Part shown: positions 10,332-22,100 of the stretch, piece by piece
Position numbering within the stretch: the first letter of the stretch is position 1
How the letters are laid out: each line of letters opens with the position of its first letter
From: Gonapodya prolifera JEL478
Taxonomy: Eukaryota; Monoblepharomycota; Monoblepharidomycetes; Monoblepharidales; Gonapodyaceae
DNA length: 64,000 nucleotides
Assembly: GCA_001574975.1 (NCBI GenBank)
Contig: KQ965757.1
Span: forward strand, 260,037 to 324,036
Reading direction: 5' to 3'
Notes under the pieces: model-generated
The model's database searches: none
Told to the model about the DNA's origin: nothing
What the model saw: only the letters and a program-made list of their open reading frames with translations
Program-made: the position numbers and the translations under genes

Positions 10332-11729
10332 ATGACTTCGATCTCTATCGATATTCTCAACACCTACAGTTCGGTCTCGGTGTACCTCGGTGAGCAGTCC
10401 CGACCCACGTTGACGCTCGTCCTCGAAAGAATGCAATATAAGCTCTACCACCGTAGGAACGCCGCCGCAGAGGGTTGCACTTCATCCAGACTTGGGGTCT
10501 GATGCAATATGGGCGCTGATGCCAGATTGCCTTCGAGATTGTTCAACGGGTTGTAAGTGATGCGGATATCGCGATAGTTGGTGGTGAAATGACCGATTTT
10601 TTGATTTGCAAGATGCAAATACCTCGCGTTTGTCTTAAAACTCTTCGGCTAGTTCCACTGCGCAAATTCGTGACGAATACGACACCATAGACTACCTCGG
10701 TGGATACGCTAGCGGCCAGATGGCCCACGACGTTATCTCTTTTGGAAAGATCACGACGCAAAGGCCCAACCTCACCGTCGCGCTGCTCCAAGCTTCGTAC
10801 AGGACATGGGCTTCTATTCGGACCACCGGAGTTCTGGGTCTCAGCTATTCCTCTCTCTCCAATTAGCAAAACAACATATATCAGTGGCTTTACAAAAATG
10901 CAGTCGGCCTGAAAGCACCTACTATACTTCTCTACCTTGGGTGGGTTGTTGCTCCGCTGAGGGTTGCATTCTCTTGGTGACATGTGCCGTTCATCGCACC
11001 GCCAGATCTGGACAAGCCTTCGACGCCAATACGAGTCCCCCGAGCAATGGTGTGCTCCAATTTGGTGCCACTGAGAACGACGCACGTCGTTATACAGACC
11101 GATCTGTAACATGGTTCGACGTACTTTACGACAAGAACTATGACGCATACACGCTTTGAATGGCGACACTGGATGCGATGTACCTCAAAATCGACTCCAA
11201 ATGCATCTCGAACCGAACTCACGACCCAAAGTCAGGTCTTATCGTTCCCAAAGTCACTTCCGGACCTATTTTCACCAAGATGACTAACAGCACTGCATGA
11301 CGTGGCATTCTTGACTCAGGAGCCGGAGTCATCTCCGTTCCTTAGGACCTTGCTGAATCACTGTATGTAGCGATCGGGGTCAATTAAACGTTCTTCTCGA
11401 CCGGCGGTCGTCCTCTGCGCAGCGATATAGCAAAGGTCGACTCAACTGTCACTTTTACGCTCGGTGGGCGCAATGTGACCCTCACTGCGCGGGATCTGGT
11501 TCAACCGGGTTACACCGAGGACAAGTACTGCTGGCCTGTATTCTCACCGTGGGACAGTCCGGACTTCTCCCTTGGCGGAGTGTTTCTGCAGAATTTCGTG
11601 GGGCTGTTTGACATTGGGACGTGGGTGGGTGATGGTGTGAAGCCGGTGCGGCCGACGATTGGATTGACTCCACTCAAGGAGGGGCTCAAAAGGCCCCATC
11701 TTCCCTTCCTGACGATGTGTGTGATTTGA
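10332..11729 (+). pseudogene. Dead tandem copy of the pepsin-like aspartic peptidase
   Basis: The copy follows the 8.4 kb protease from its start (MTSISIDILNTY) to its C-terminus (GTWVGDGV...PLKEGLKRP), with the same intron positions and the same altered first active site (HPDLGSDAIW). At least five in-frame stops interrupt it: TAG at 10864, TGA at 11157, TGA at 11298, TAG at 11343 and TAA at 11385. The last exon from 11475 is still open and close to the parent (ARDLVQPGYTEDKYCWPVF). Spread-out stops with the remaining codons preserved indicate inactivation by point mutation after a tandem duplication, not a processed copy, since introns are retained. The duplicated unit is about 1.4 kb, 480 bp downstream of the parent. 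Confidence 0.85.
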
Positions 11730-12229
11730 AGGTGGTGGGGTGTCGAAGTACCACATCATCAGATCATGGAGCCGCATAGCGCTGGGCCGACCGGTGCTAG
11801 AGCCATTTGAGGCTCGAAGATAACCGATACTTTATAAAATTTTTGACTTTGCCCCCCGCACATATCATTGGATCCAAAGAATTAGATACAGCCTCTGTTG
11901 GATGCTTGCGGTAACTTCAAGGCAATACACGACCAACTCTTAGAAACAAATTTGCCTCATTCTGCACTTTATTTGTTGCTCTCTTGTCTTCCCAAGCATT
12001 TCGATTTGGAAGGTGCTCGGTAATAATATGTATCACCTCAGGGACAGAATGTATCGTTCGATATACATGTTATGTGACCAGGAATTGAACAACAACCGAC
12101 AGCTCAAAAAGGAACTTTCTTTCCAAGGTTCCCCCTGGCTAGCGGTGAGACGATAATGTGATGTGCGGCTTCTGGGACCTGACTCTCGCTCTCCCGTTCC
12201 GCCTCGACCCAAGCGATATACAGCGACTG
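11730..12229. other. Intergenic, nothing recognised
   Basis: AT-richer spacer between the dead protease and the acyltransferase. No coding region, RNA gene or repeat is supported. Confidence 0.3.
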
Positions 12230-13870
12230 ATGTCCTTTCTTTCCAGTTTCTTCTCATCCCAGCCCACGTCTCCACCTCGCGTCCCTACTGACACCGTGAT
12301 TCCGCTCGGGAGCTTCGACGATCATCAGATCCTCCGAAATGTCACTTTTCAGTTTATCTTCCGATTCGATGCTGTTTTGGATGGAGACAAGCTTGTCAGC
12401 GCCCTCGAAAGATTGTTGGAAAGACCCGGATGGAGAAGATTGGGTGCTCGAGTTCGGCTAAATGTTCGTACTTCCATTTGTTTTGTGGAAGATTGATGCA
12501 CACTTGGAACATTTGACATCAATCACCCTTCAACAGAAGAGCAATAAACTCGAGTATCATGTTCCCGTGGCGTACACGCCTTCTCGGCCAGCCGTACGCG
12601 CGACGAGACAAACGCATGGGATCTCGATTATGGAACATCCCCTCGCATCTCGCTTGTCAGGACCACATTCCAATTCTATACAAGTATCATGCGAATCGAA
12701 TGATTTTCTGCCATTGATGAAAGAGAATGGCACACTCGGACTTGATTTCTGGACCACCTCCGACGAACCACTCCTGGTTCCTGAAATCGTGACATTCACA
12801 GACGCAACGATGGTCATTCTCCACTTCAACCACACGTTTTTTGACGCAAAGGGATTGGAGTCTCTCCTACGAGCCTGGTCTGCTGAACTAGCTGGTCGCG
12901 GCGATGAGGTTCCCGAGTTCTTTGCGTACGACTTCGATCCACTAGCATCGTTCGGGGAACCCCTGCCGGAGGGAGCCAGCGGGGAGACTTTTGTGCACGC
13001 AAACAGACAACTTACCGGACTTTCACTCGTACGTTTCGCGGCTGGAATTGTCTGGGAGCAAATAACGAACCGCGGGGACGAAGGTCGCACCCTCGTCATC
13101 CCTGCTGCCGTCTTCCAAAAGATCAAAGCAGCCGCACTACAGGACCTGGCCTTCACAGATCTATCCACGGTAACACTTGACACGACGTCTTCAGAAGAGA
13201 AGAAGCCGTTCCTTTCTGACGGAGACGTCCTGTGCGGTACAACCACCTCGTCACGTCCTGTCAGCCCTGGGGGACTTCGGCGAGCCGCTCCAAAACGTTC
13301 CAAATTATTAATGTCGCAAACATGCAGGAATTAGTTCAAAACACGGAACCAACCCTTCTTCCAAAGGGAGGTTGCTTCATTGGCAATGCAGCGGCTGCAA
13401 TCAACACGTTCTTCACGATGGAAGAAATGAGGACTCTCACCGTGGGACAAATTGCCAGTCGCATAAGAAAAGATTTGATAGTGCAGGGTACGCGGGGCCA
13501 GGTGGAAAGCCAGCAGCGCATTTTGAAAGAATCGATGAAGGTTGACGGAAATCCGAGATTATTTGGAGACCCAGACATGTCCTTTGCCGTCTTTTCCAAC
13601 GCGACAAAGGCAAAGCTATTTGACGTGGATTTCGGGACAGCAGTCGTTGATTCCTCCGCTCCCACGTCCAACAAAACACCGGCACCAGTTTTACCCCCTT
13701 CAAGTATACACTTTCGGCCAAATCTAGCAATGAGTGGCCTTGGTTTTAGTTTCCGAAATTCGGGAACATGCACTGGAAAAGACAGTGGTGGGAATTGGTG
13801 GATTTATGGCATTTTGAGTGTCGCAACTTGGCGAAATATTATGCGTAAGCTGGATCAAGCGAGTTGTTAG
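12230..13870 (+). CDS. HXXXD-type acyltransferase (fungal transferase family), one frameshift
   Basis: Exon 1 is 12230-12463, intron 12464-12536 (73 nt), exon 2 from 12537; about 520 residues. The N-terminal half has the VPLGSFDDH-like start typical of the fungal PF02458-type transferases, then YTPSRPAVRAT and HGISIMEHPLA. The catalytic HXXXD motif is intact (HFNHTFFDAKG, about residue 185). LSDGDVLC should lead into a helix, but the reading frame changes near 13236, apparently by loss of one base. The C-terminal half then continues with FQIINVANMQ, a DFG segment (LFDVDFGTAVV; the family usually has DFGWG) and NSGTCTGKDSGGNWW, as in related fungal proteins. Such enzymes move acyl groups from CoA to alcohols or amines; the substrate is unknown. 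Either a recent pseudogene or a base-call error. Confidence 0.7.
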
Positions 13871-14055
13871 GGGCTCAAGATGTGATACATATAAACGCAT
13901 TTGTGCAATCACACTAACACGAAAAAGGCGGGGCCATCATTGAATGGGGTCTCTTTCGATAAATCAAGCCTTCCCCGGCCTTTAACAAATGAATCAGGTG
14001 ATCAACTTACGTAAATCGTCCACGCCACAGTTGAACCAGGCCAGCAAGCGACAAT

Positions 14056-15827
14056 TCACACCCATTCCTGAGGGTTCTTCAATGCGTCCTCTAGCTGCCT
14101 CTCTCTTGTTGCAGGCGTCGTCTTGTGCATGTATTCCCACCTGGCAGTGAGGGGCATCGAAACCAGGATAGATTCTATTCGGGCACCAGGTGTCGCGAGT
14201 CCGAACTTTGTGCCTCGGTCATGGATCTACCGCAAGTGCAAGTGCGAAGGCCAGAGCAGACGGCGGCGCGTAGTTCAGCGCTCCAGATTTAAATAACTGG
14301 CTGCAGACCAAATTTACAACTCACCAGGTTGAACTCCACATACCGGCCCCTTCGAAGCTGCTGCCACCGTATTTCCTCCTCTGTGAACTTGGTATCTTTG
14401 CGTTTTTGGACGATCGGAAGGTAACCGGCAGGGAAGTTCGAACCACAAGTTCCACAAAGCGGAACACGGCGTCTCGGTCACCCGTACCGGGCGCAGGTGG
14501 GTCAAGATCATCAAAGACTACGATACAAGAAAAAGTTGGACATTGAAAGGCAGTCCCTTCACCTGAAACCGCATTCAACTCAAGTCACAGATACCGCCGA
14601 CACCTCTACCCTCCTCTCTGTGTGTGTTCCAGAAGTACTTGTCTGCCCACTTCTTAAACTTTGGGTAGTATTCGGAGTTGTGCTTGTTGCAGGCCGACTT
14701 CAACACCGAGTGAAAGTGCGTCGCATCTTCTGGATATAAATAAATCGGGGTGAGGTCGGCGCCCCCACCATACCAGGAGCTGTAAGGTGCAGGTAAGTGG
14801 TCGAATTCCAGGTCGAGGTTACCATCATTCAAGGACGAACCTCAGGACTTTGCCAGTCTTATCCGACACCTCAAAGTAGCGATCTAAATTTTGAGGTAAA
14901 GAAGGGCAAAGCCAACGCTGTTACAGCACAAAATTGAACAAAGCATTTGTTGTGATAGAACTCACAGTTTAGGTGTGCAGTCGGGGCGTGAGGGTTCCTC
15001 GGGTGAATGACACCGCTCAATCCAGCCGCGAAGAACCTCAATCCGCCCACTGCCGCTGGACCGAAATCTCTACCTCTCGACTTCATCTGCAAAGCAGCTT
15101 CCTTGGACAAGTTCCCCTCGATGACGCTGACCAGAACCCCGGCCTTTTCGAACGTCTTGCCGTCTAAAAGGACGGCGCTGACTCCACCGCCTTCACCTTT
15201 GGGGCGCTTCCAGGCGTCTCGGTAGAAACGAGCCCCGTTGGGTCCTTCAGCGTGCTCGAGTGCGGAAATGATGTGGTTTTGGAGAGTGTACACAAGATTT
15301 GCCATTCGCGTTCGTGCAGGGAGGGACGGGGCTAATAAGCTCCCAGCGAGAGCAGGTGGACGGAAAACAAACCGAAACAGCGGGATTTGTGAGATTCTCG
15401 CCTGGCGTCAATGGCAGACAATCAGTCTTCACCTTCCAGTCTCCAAGAGCTTTTGTCCATCCGTCTTCCGCCTGAGGGGCCGCTTTACTCTCAATAGCAT
15501 TTCGTTCCGGATCACTGAATGTCTTCTTGATCAATTATCGCGTTTGGAGTGATCAGGGCGGTACGGATTACGAATCGCAACATGACCCCTTCGCAGTCCG
15601 TCACGACCCACCGCAAGCTGGTGCACAGCGACACCGGCAATCACGCCCGCAGCAGCGCCCACAGATGTCCATTTGGAATGGGCTGGGCCTGCTCCGGCAC
15701 CTGCTCTGTAGCATCGTGATGTCGAAATAATGGCATGTCGAGGAAAAGCGCGAACAGCGGATGACGATGCACGGAAGGAGAGAGTCGATGCGGATATGGG
15801 TAAGGCGGATTTCACGATGGAAGACAT
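14056..15827 (-). CDS. HEM13: Coproporphyrinogen III oxidase, mitochondrial-type N-terminus
   Basis: Oxygen-dependent conversion of coproporphyrinogen III to protoporphyrinogen IX in heme synthesis. Exons placed: 15827-15612, 15525-15433, about 15340-14966, 14883-14841, 14779-14589, 14517-14325 and 14226-14056. Family hallmarks are [55 protein letters not shown] (across a splice), [10 protein letters not shown] and [16 protein letters not shown]. Exon 1 encodes an Arg/Ser/Ala-rich presequence followed by a hydrophobic segment ([17 protein letters not shown]), as in mitochondrial intermembrane-space enzymes; the budding-yeast enzyme is cytosolic and lacks this. In exon 6 the frame slips by one base at about 14441-14459, between FRFVE and [11 protein letters not shown]. 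As the gene is otherwise perfectly conserved and essential, a sequence error is likelier than loss. The exon 2/3 splice is uncertain. Confidence 0.88.
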
Positions 15828-16699
15828 TGGGTTTGCAGAAGTTGCTCAATGTGTTTTTTCTGCCGCAGGTTCTTTGAGTCATGAGGGGTAAAATCCTTTT
15901 ATGACAAAAACGAACAATGCGGTGGCTTGCCGGCGACATGTCATAGTAAATTTAGTCCGAAAGGCCAGTTTCCTACAGTTAAAGGTCTGATACACATGTC
16001 GGGAGTTACCAGCCAGACAGTATTACATAAACTCCACGTCCAACGAATTTGCCAAAGCACGCAAGCCTTCATAAATATCATCAACGCCGTCTCCATCATA
16101 AGGTGCTACTCAATTTTCCGTTTCTGTTCCTTCAGGGCTGACATCCAATAAGATGGACCAGATGGGTTTGAGGATACGCATCTCTCGTGCTACAAGACGA
16201 CAATGATTCGGGATTAGTGCGAGTATAGTCCGGATCATAGCTTCGGCAACATGTCCCGCCATCTGACTACGATCCGCAAACGAAAAGTTATTCTCCTTGC
16301 CGACATACACGCGTGCTGTAAGGTAAATCGCGGCAAGATTTGGTTCTGCGCCAGTGATCCATCGCTGAAAGTACTGCGAGGGGCTTGGGCGAGCTCCCTC
16401 GCAAGTTGCTGTGGCCAACCTTTCGCACAACGATTCATCAAATCCGGAAGCTTTTGGACTTCACCCAGCTGTTGGACTTCACCCTCTTAGCGTAAACTAG
16501 AATCTGGCGATTTATAAATGTATGTAAACTGCTACAAAATAAGTTCCGACTTCGATCCTCACTCTCGCTCGCTCATCTCGTCCCCTCGTCTCGCTCGTCT
16601 CTCCGGTCACTTGGCGTGACCTCTCGGCTCTCGGGTCCCTCTCTCGACTCTCTCGTACTCGTTCTCGGCTCTCTCGCACGCTGGTCGCGTGCCGTCGGA
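15828..16699. other. Intergenic with one unrecognised open frame and CT-rich tract
   Basis: A minus-strand frame at 16110-16430 (open back to about 16490) has a cyclin-like patch (NLAAIYLTARVY), but no full cyclin fold follows. I do not name it. At 16557-16690 there is a low-complexity CTCTCG/CTCG tract. No RNA gene is supported. Confidence 0.25.
16557..16690. repeat. Low-complexity CTC/TCG-rich tract
   Basis: Imperfect repetition of CTCTCG and CTCGT words over about 130 bases on the plus strand, next to the 3' end of the decayed F-box gene. Simple-sequence origin; no coding frame is preserved through it. Confidence 0.6.
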
Positions 16700-17760
16700 C
16701 TCACTCAGCAACCCCCGCCCGCTCCCCCTCACAAGTACTACTTTGGGAATATCCGGGAGAACGGCAGAGGCAATATCCGGGAGAACGGCAGAGGCTCATG
16801 CCCTCAAAGTCGAGATGCAAGGTCTTCAGTTGCGGGAGAATGACAGCAGGATCCCCTGGGAGTCCGAGTGATGGTTCAAAGGAGCTGGCACAACAAAACT
16901 TCCAGAGTCCAGAATAGTTGGTTTGGCCACTTCCAATGCAGTTCACTGCTGTCACCACGCAAATTTGTGGCTATTATCGATTCCATGATGGACCTCCTTG
17001 TGAGAGGGAGGTGTTGCTCCAAGTACTGAACAGAGGTCCGGTCAGGCAAGGATATTCCACCGATTCGCTTCGCCTGTGGAAAAGCCAGAAAGGCCTCGAC
17101 GATGGCGCTTCGATACATGTCCAAGTCGTCCTCATAACGCTTCCAATACAGATTTTTCACTGAAAGTGTCGTTACATGCTTCCAGTGAGAACCACACTCC
17201 TTTAGATCAAAAATGCCGTCCAGCTCAACCTCCTCCAGACACTTCTTTGTATTTGCGTACTCGGCGAGCTTTGCGAGAGCAGTGCTCAAGTAAAAGTCCC
17301 CGCACAAATGCACGGTGACCGTTTTGCCTGTCCACTTCTATCTTCTTGAGGCAAAACTTCACCCTTCTCCCGCGTAGCTTTCCTTCCTTTGCCTTCGATT
17401 TGGTGCCACCGGCCCTCTCTTCTAGAAGCTTGTCGACGTCTTGCAAACTGCACCTCGCCAGCTCGACGTCGCTCAGCCACACAGTGACTTTGGAGGACTT
17501 CCAAGCTCGCTGCACTGTATCGCCGCTGCTGTTAATGTACAAAACCTCGAACTGACGGAGAAATTTGGCCGATGCTGGGGTTGGATCTAAGACAACTGTG
17601 GTACAGAGACTGAGAAGCTTCCCATATGGAAATCCAGGAATAGTGGAAAAGGTAGCGGCCCTAATCGAACGGGAGCGACGGCAAACTTCGTGTGGAATGT
17701 CACGGGGTCGACCAGTCGGCCTATTTGATGAAGAATCTCAAGGGGAAGCGACTCCAGCAT
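16700..17760 (-). pseudogene. Decayed F-box/LRR-like gene A
   Basis: Starts at Met 17760 with an F-box core (MLESLPLEILHQIGRLV). The frame then shifts twice or more: the continuation (SLCTTVVLDPTPASAKFL, VLYINSSGDTVQRAW) is in another frame by about 17600, and a further shift or lost intron lies near 17330, after which VTVHLCGDFYLSTALAKLAEY and CLEEVELDGIFDLKECG read well. A tail with LPQLKTLHLDFEGMSLC reaches about 16810 and runs into a 24 bp tandem duplication. F-box proteins are substrate adaptors of SCF ubiquitin ligases; the following region has LRR-like Leu spacing. Gene B just downstream on the map (18.2-19 kb) is a paralogue. The breaks make a working product unlikely, unless introns were missed. 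Confidence 0.55.
16748..16795. repeat. 24 bp perfect tandem duplication
   Basis: Two adjacent identical 24-base units (16748-16771 and 16772-16795), each starting AATATCCGGGAGAAC. The period is a multiple of three, and read on the minus strand it duplicates eight codons in the tail of F-box gene A. Probably replication slippage. Confidence 0.9.
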
Positions 17761-18224
17761 GCTTTTCTGTGACGTTATCAGAGCGTGATCGTTCCGTGGA
17801 GGAGCCGCAGGGGGACTTCGCGGTGAGGAATATTGTACCCGGATGAACCCACACAAAACGCTCCAACCTCCAAGTGCAATACTTTCAGGCGTGGAAGATC
17901 ACGCTAGGGTCTCCAGGCAAACCATCGAAGTGATTAAAGTTGCCAGTTTGGTTTCGATTTGTCCCATCTGTGCCAAGGTTGATCACCCCAGCTCCTTCAC
18001 ATTAGGAAATACTGCAAGAGAAAACAAAAGAACACCGGGCCATTGATCATTGGGCACATACTGGTGCACCTCAGAGTGCTGGGTATATCGATGTCACAGA
18101 CAATCACCTCTGCGGAGACAGTCTTCTAAAAAAAGGAACCAGTTGGCTATCTGGAATGCAAAATCCACGAATCTGACTCGCACTTGGAAAATATCTCAAG
18201 ATTTTGACAATCCCGTCTTTTTAC
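17761..18224. other. Spacer between two decayed F-box genes
   Basis: No coding region or RNA gene is supported. An alternative upstream Met for gene A exists at 17856, but the added residues are not F-box-like. Confidence 0.3.
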
Positions 18225-19010
18225 TTGTCAGGAGATAGTAATCTCGGCCCGCTCCAAAACACTTGCTGTTTCACGGTGACTTTGTCGACACAGTTCCACA
18301 ATGGAGGATTCACCCATCGAGTCATGTTAAGAAGATCCTTGAACACGAACTCGGTGCCAAGTTGGACCTCCGTGATGCTCCTTTGGACGTAGCACACTGT
18401 GCGAGCTTTTCCAGAGCTACATTCACATGCGCCAAATGAGCGCCATCTGATACGTTCGCCACAGTTCCCATGCGAGGAGCGCACATCGTCAAAAGTTCGA
18501 TCGTTTCGATACATAGTCGGATGGCACGTGTGTGCCGATTACTCTCCAACCCGAATGCCACACCCATCGCAACTTCTCCAAAGTCCTTGCTCCGCGCAAG
18601 CTCCACGTAGCTCAGTCATATGACTATCCTACAAGAGGTCCAGGCTGGGCAGACGGAGATGTATCCACTTGGTCTCTCCGAGTGGTGTAACTGTTCGTAA
18701 ACATCGACCATCTTCCGTCGCACAAGGGAGGCAGCATCCTTGGAAACGATGATCTCGCGGTGAGCCAAAATTTCTTCGTTTCTACACCTTGGAATCGCCG
18801 AGGAACACGCTTGGCGCATAGCGCGTGAGGTGCGGAAAAACTCGAGGTGAAAATTATCGGTTTCAGAAGGCGTGAGATTCGATGGATGAGTTCCAACGGA
18901 AGGGCCTCCAGATAGCACTTTGCGCAAGTTTGCTGGGAATGGCTGTCTAGGAGTTTCGTCGAAGTTCCTTGGAAGGGAACCCCGAAGGTTGCGTTGTTGA
19001 ACATGAGGGG
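18225..19010 (-). pseudogene. Decayed F-box/LRR-like gene B
   Basis: Begins near Met 19003 and shows an F-box core (YLEALPLELIHRISRLL) that matches gene A position by position (PLE.[IL]H.I.RL). The middle is out of frame. The C-terminal region reappears in two frames: ALEKLAQCATSK matches ALAKLAEYANTK of gene A, and ITEVQLGTEFVFKDLL with WNCVDKVTVKQQVFW matches gene A's EEVELDGIFDLKE and WKHVTTLSVKNLYW. The two are therefore paralogues that decayed independently after tandem duplication. It lies head-to-head with the myotubularin gene starting at 19176, so its promoter region overlaps that gene's leader. Confidence 0.55.
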
Positions 19011-19175
19011 GAGAGAAGGAGGCAGAAGTGGAGAGGCAAAGGAAACCCAAGAACGGTAGAACAGATGCTGAGTGCGATGTAAATCGTTGTTCGCTCTAGA
19101 GTAGTTGTAATACGGGACGTGGTTTGGTTTGGTTTCGTTGTCCACAGCAATGAGGTTTTGGAAGGCGACTTTGTG

Positions 19176-22100
19176 ATGGACGCGATCAGAATCACAAAGG
19201 TGGGCAACGTACGCTACTCTATATCTTTCTATCTCCAACAGAATCGCCCTTGGAACTCCGTTCAAGGTCGCTGCCCTGCTTGAAAAGGGTCGATCCACCG
19301 CTCGAGTTCCAGTACACCTTCATTTCACTCCGAACCATTTGCTTATCGTACCGGACGTGAGCGATGCTGCTGGGTGGGGCTCGTTGGAAGGACAGAAAGC
19401 CCTGCCAGGAGAGCTTTGGGTGAGTTTTAGCTCCCATCCACTCCACTCCGTCAAACGGAGTGTCGCTTCGAAACAACTCCATGTTCAATGGTACCTCAAC
19501 TATGTGGATTGGTTGCTCCTGACCCCATCGGCTCCTCCAGATACCCTATCCAACAGTTCATTCGATTGAACGGAAGTTTCCCACACCGGACGGTCTCCAC
19601 CCCATTCACATCGTCTGCCGGAACTTTCTTTTTGTGCGAGTGTTTGTGGACGTTGAGCAGGATGCCTTGGAGGCCTACGGTACCCTACAAAAGCTCATTA
19701 ATATCAGTAGGTTGAGTGAACAGGGCACAGTTTGATTAATGTGACGCTATAACTCCCCTTACCACGTGTCTTAGCGTCCATCGAATCGCTTTTTGCATTC
19801 TCGTATCGAAATACCTCTCCCCCCGTATCCCCTTCCTTCGCAAACTCCTGGTGCCCGTACAACCCAGAACGCGAATTTGCCCGAATGGGAGTCGGGACGC
19901 AAACAGGAGAATGGCGATTGAGCACAGTCAACCAAGAATACCAGGTAAGTGGCACTTGCACGACCAAACGAACAAGTGGTCTTGACCTTTTTTGAAATGA
20001 CCTCGTCAGCTTTGTCCAACATACTCCCGCGTCATTGTCGTCCCCACCAACGTTTCCGACGCTGTTTTAACCTATGCTGCGCGATTTCGGTCCAAGGGTA
20101 GACTCCCAACCCTCTCGTACATTCACCGAAAAGGAAACGTGAGCTCGAGTTTTGATATGCACAAAAGCAACCCAAAATCATCATACGTACCTCTTTCTTG
20201 CCTGATGGTCCGCATTGTTCTAGATTTCACTCACTCGATCTGCCCAACCCCTCGCTGGAATTACTGCAAACCGCAGTCCCCAAGACGAGAGACTCGTGCA
20301 GTCCATCTTCGGCACCGGCTCCCCGTCCCTCCCCCGCGACCGAGAACATCTCATCGTCGACGCTCGGCCCACTGTGAATGCACTCGCCCAAGGAGTTTTC
20401 AATGGAGCTGGGATGGAGAATACCGAAAATTACGGGAAGTGCAGAATGGAGTTCTTGGGGATCGACAATATCCACGTCATGAGGGATAGCCATCATCGAA
20501 TGCTCGACGGTAAGTATGTCACCATCCTTCTCCGCTATATTCTTCACTGTTACCTCCCCCAGCCCTCGACGAAGCCCGCCACCCCTCCCCACCTCCCTTG
20601 TTCGGCCGGACCAACTGGCTCAAACACCTCCGCCACATCCTATCGGGCGCGGCATCTCTCATCTCGTCGATGCACATTCATCAGCTTCACGTGCTCGTAC
20701 ACTGCTCTGATGGTTGGGACCGCACCGCGCAGCTGTGTTCCCTTGCCATGCTCTGCCTCGACCCGTACTATAGAACCTTGGAAGGGTTCGCGGTTCTCAT
20801 CGAGAAGGAGTGGGTGGCCACGGGACATAAGTTTTCGGCAAGGTTGGGACACCTCAGCAAGGAGGGGAAAGTGTGGAAGTCAGACGAGCAGAGATCCTCC
20901 GAGGGGCTCAGCTTTAGGCAACAGATAGGGCAGGCGGCGAAATCTGCTCAGGGATTTCTCAAAGCTGCCGCGGCGTCTGCGTCGGCCTCCTCTGGTGGTG
21001 ACGTACCAAATCGCACACCAAGCCCCGCTGACCCTCACCAACCTACCGCCACGGCACACGTCGCCAATCGCAACCTACTGCATGCGAAAGAGGTTAGCCC
21101 CGTTTTTCTCCAATTCCTCGACTGCACGTACCAGATCTGGAGGCAGTTCCCGACCCAGTTTGAGTTCAGTGAGGCCTACTTGGCCGAGCTCGCCACCGCC
21201 GCTTACTCGTGCCAGTTTGGGACCTTTTTATTTGATTCTGAGCGGGAGCGGAGTGAATTTCGATCTAGTAGCGGCAAGACGCTCCAGGAAGCGACGGAGT
21301 CAGTCTGGGCCCACCTAGAACGGAACAGAGAGCGTTTCCGCAATCCCATCTATATGCCCTCCGGCTACCCTAATGCAGTGCCGAAAACGAATCCCGTGGA
21401 CACGAACAGTCCTGGTCCACATGTCGCCGAAGATGACCCGGACGTGTTGCTCCCTGATCCGAAGGATGTGCAGTACTGGCGGACACTGCTATTCCGTAGT
21501 GATGGGAGATTGATGGGGATTGAGCAGAGTGTCCCCCCGGATGGTGTTAGAATGGAGTTTGCGGACGATGACGATCTCGGGAATTTAAAGGAACTTTCCG
21601 GAAGCACCTTTATGAGTGGTTCTGTGTACGGGTCTACTATCTCGGGACTTGCAAGCGATCGCGGTGGTTTAGGCGGAATGGGGTCGACGTTGTCAGTCGA
21701 TCCGGGTGGATCACCCGAAGACCAATCGTCCTTTGGCACAACGTTCAAACCTCCCCCGCCCACCTTTGACGGAAGGAGTGGTGACGGCGCAGGGGGAGAT
21801 GGATGGAGTTCCGCACCCAAGCCTTCGTGGTCTACTGCTGGTACGGGTGGTGGCTCCATCTTTGAGAGCGTGTTTTCTCGTGCCGCGGCAGGTCTGGAGT
21901 CCGTTGCCACTGCGTCGGATACTGTCTTTTCCCGGGCCGCAGCAGGCTTGGAAGCTGCCGTGGGAGCGATGGGAGGTTCCGCCTCCGGTGGTGGCGGTGG
22001 AGCTGGGCATGGGGGAGAAGCGGGAGGGAGAGGGGGAGATCCCTTGGCGGGGATGGACTTTAACCCGTGGGCTGCGGAGGAGAGACAACCAGGTGGAAGG

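Noticed and set aside
16110-16430. Possible cyclin box
   Set aside because: Only one short patch (AAIYLTARV) resembles a cyclin; the flanking helices do not.
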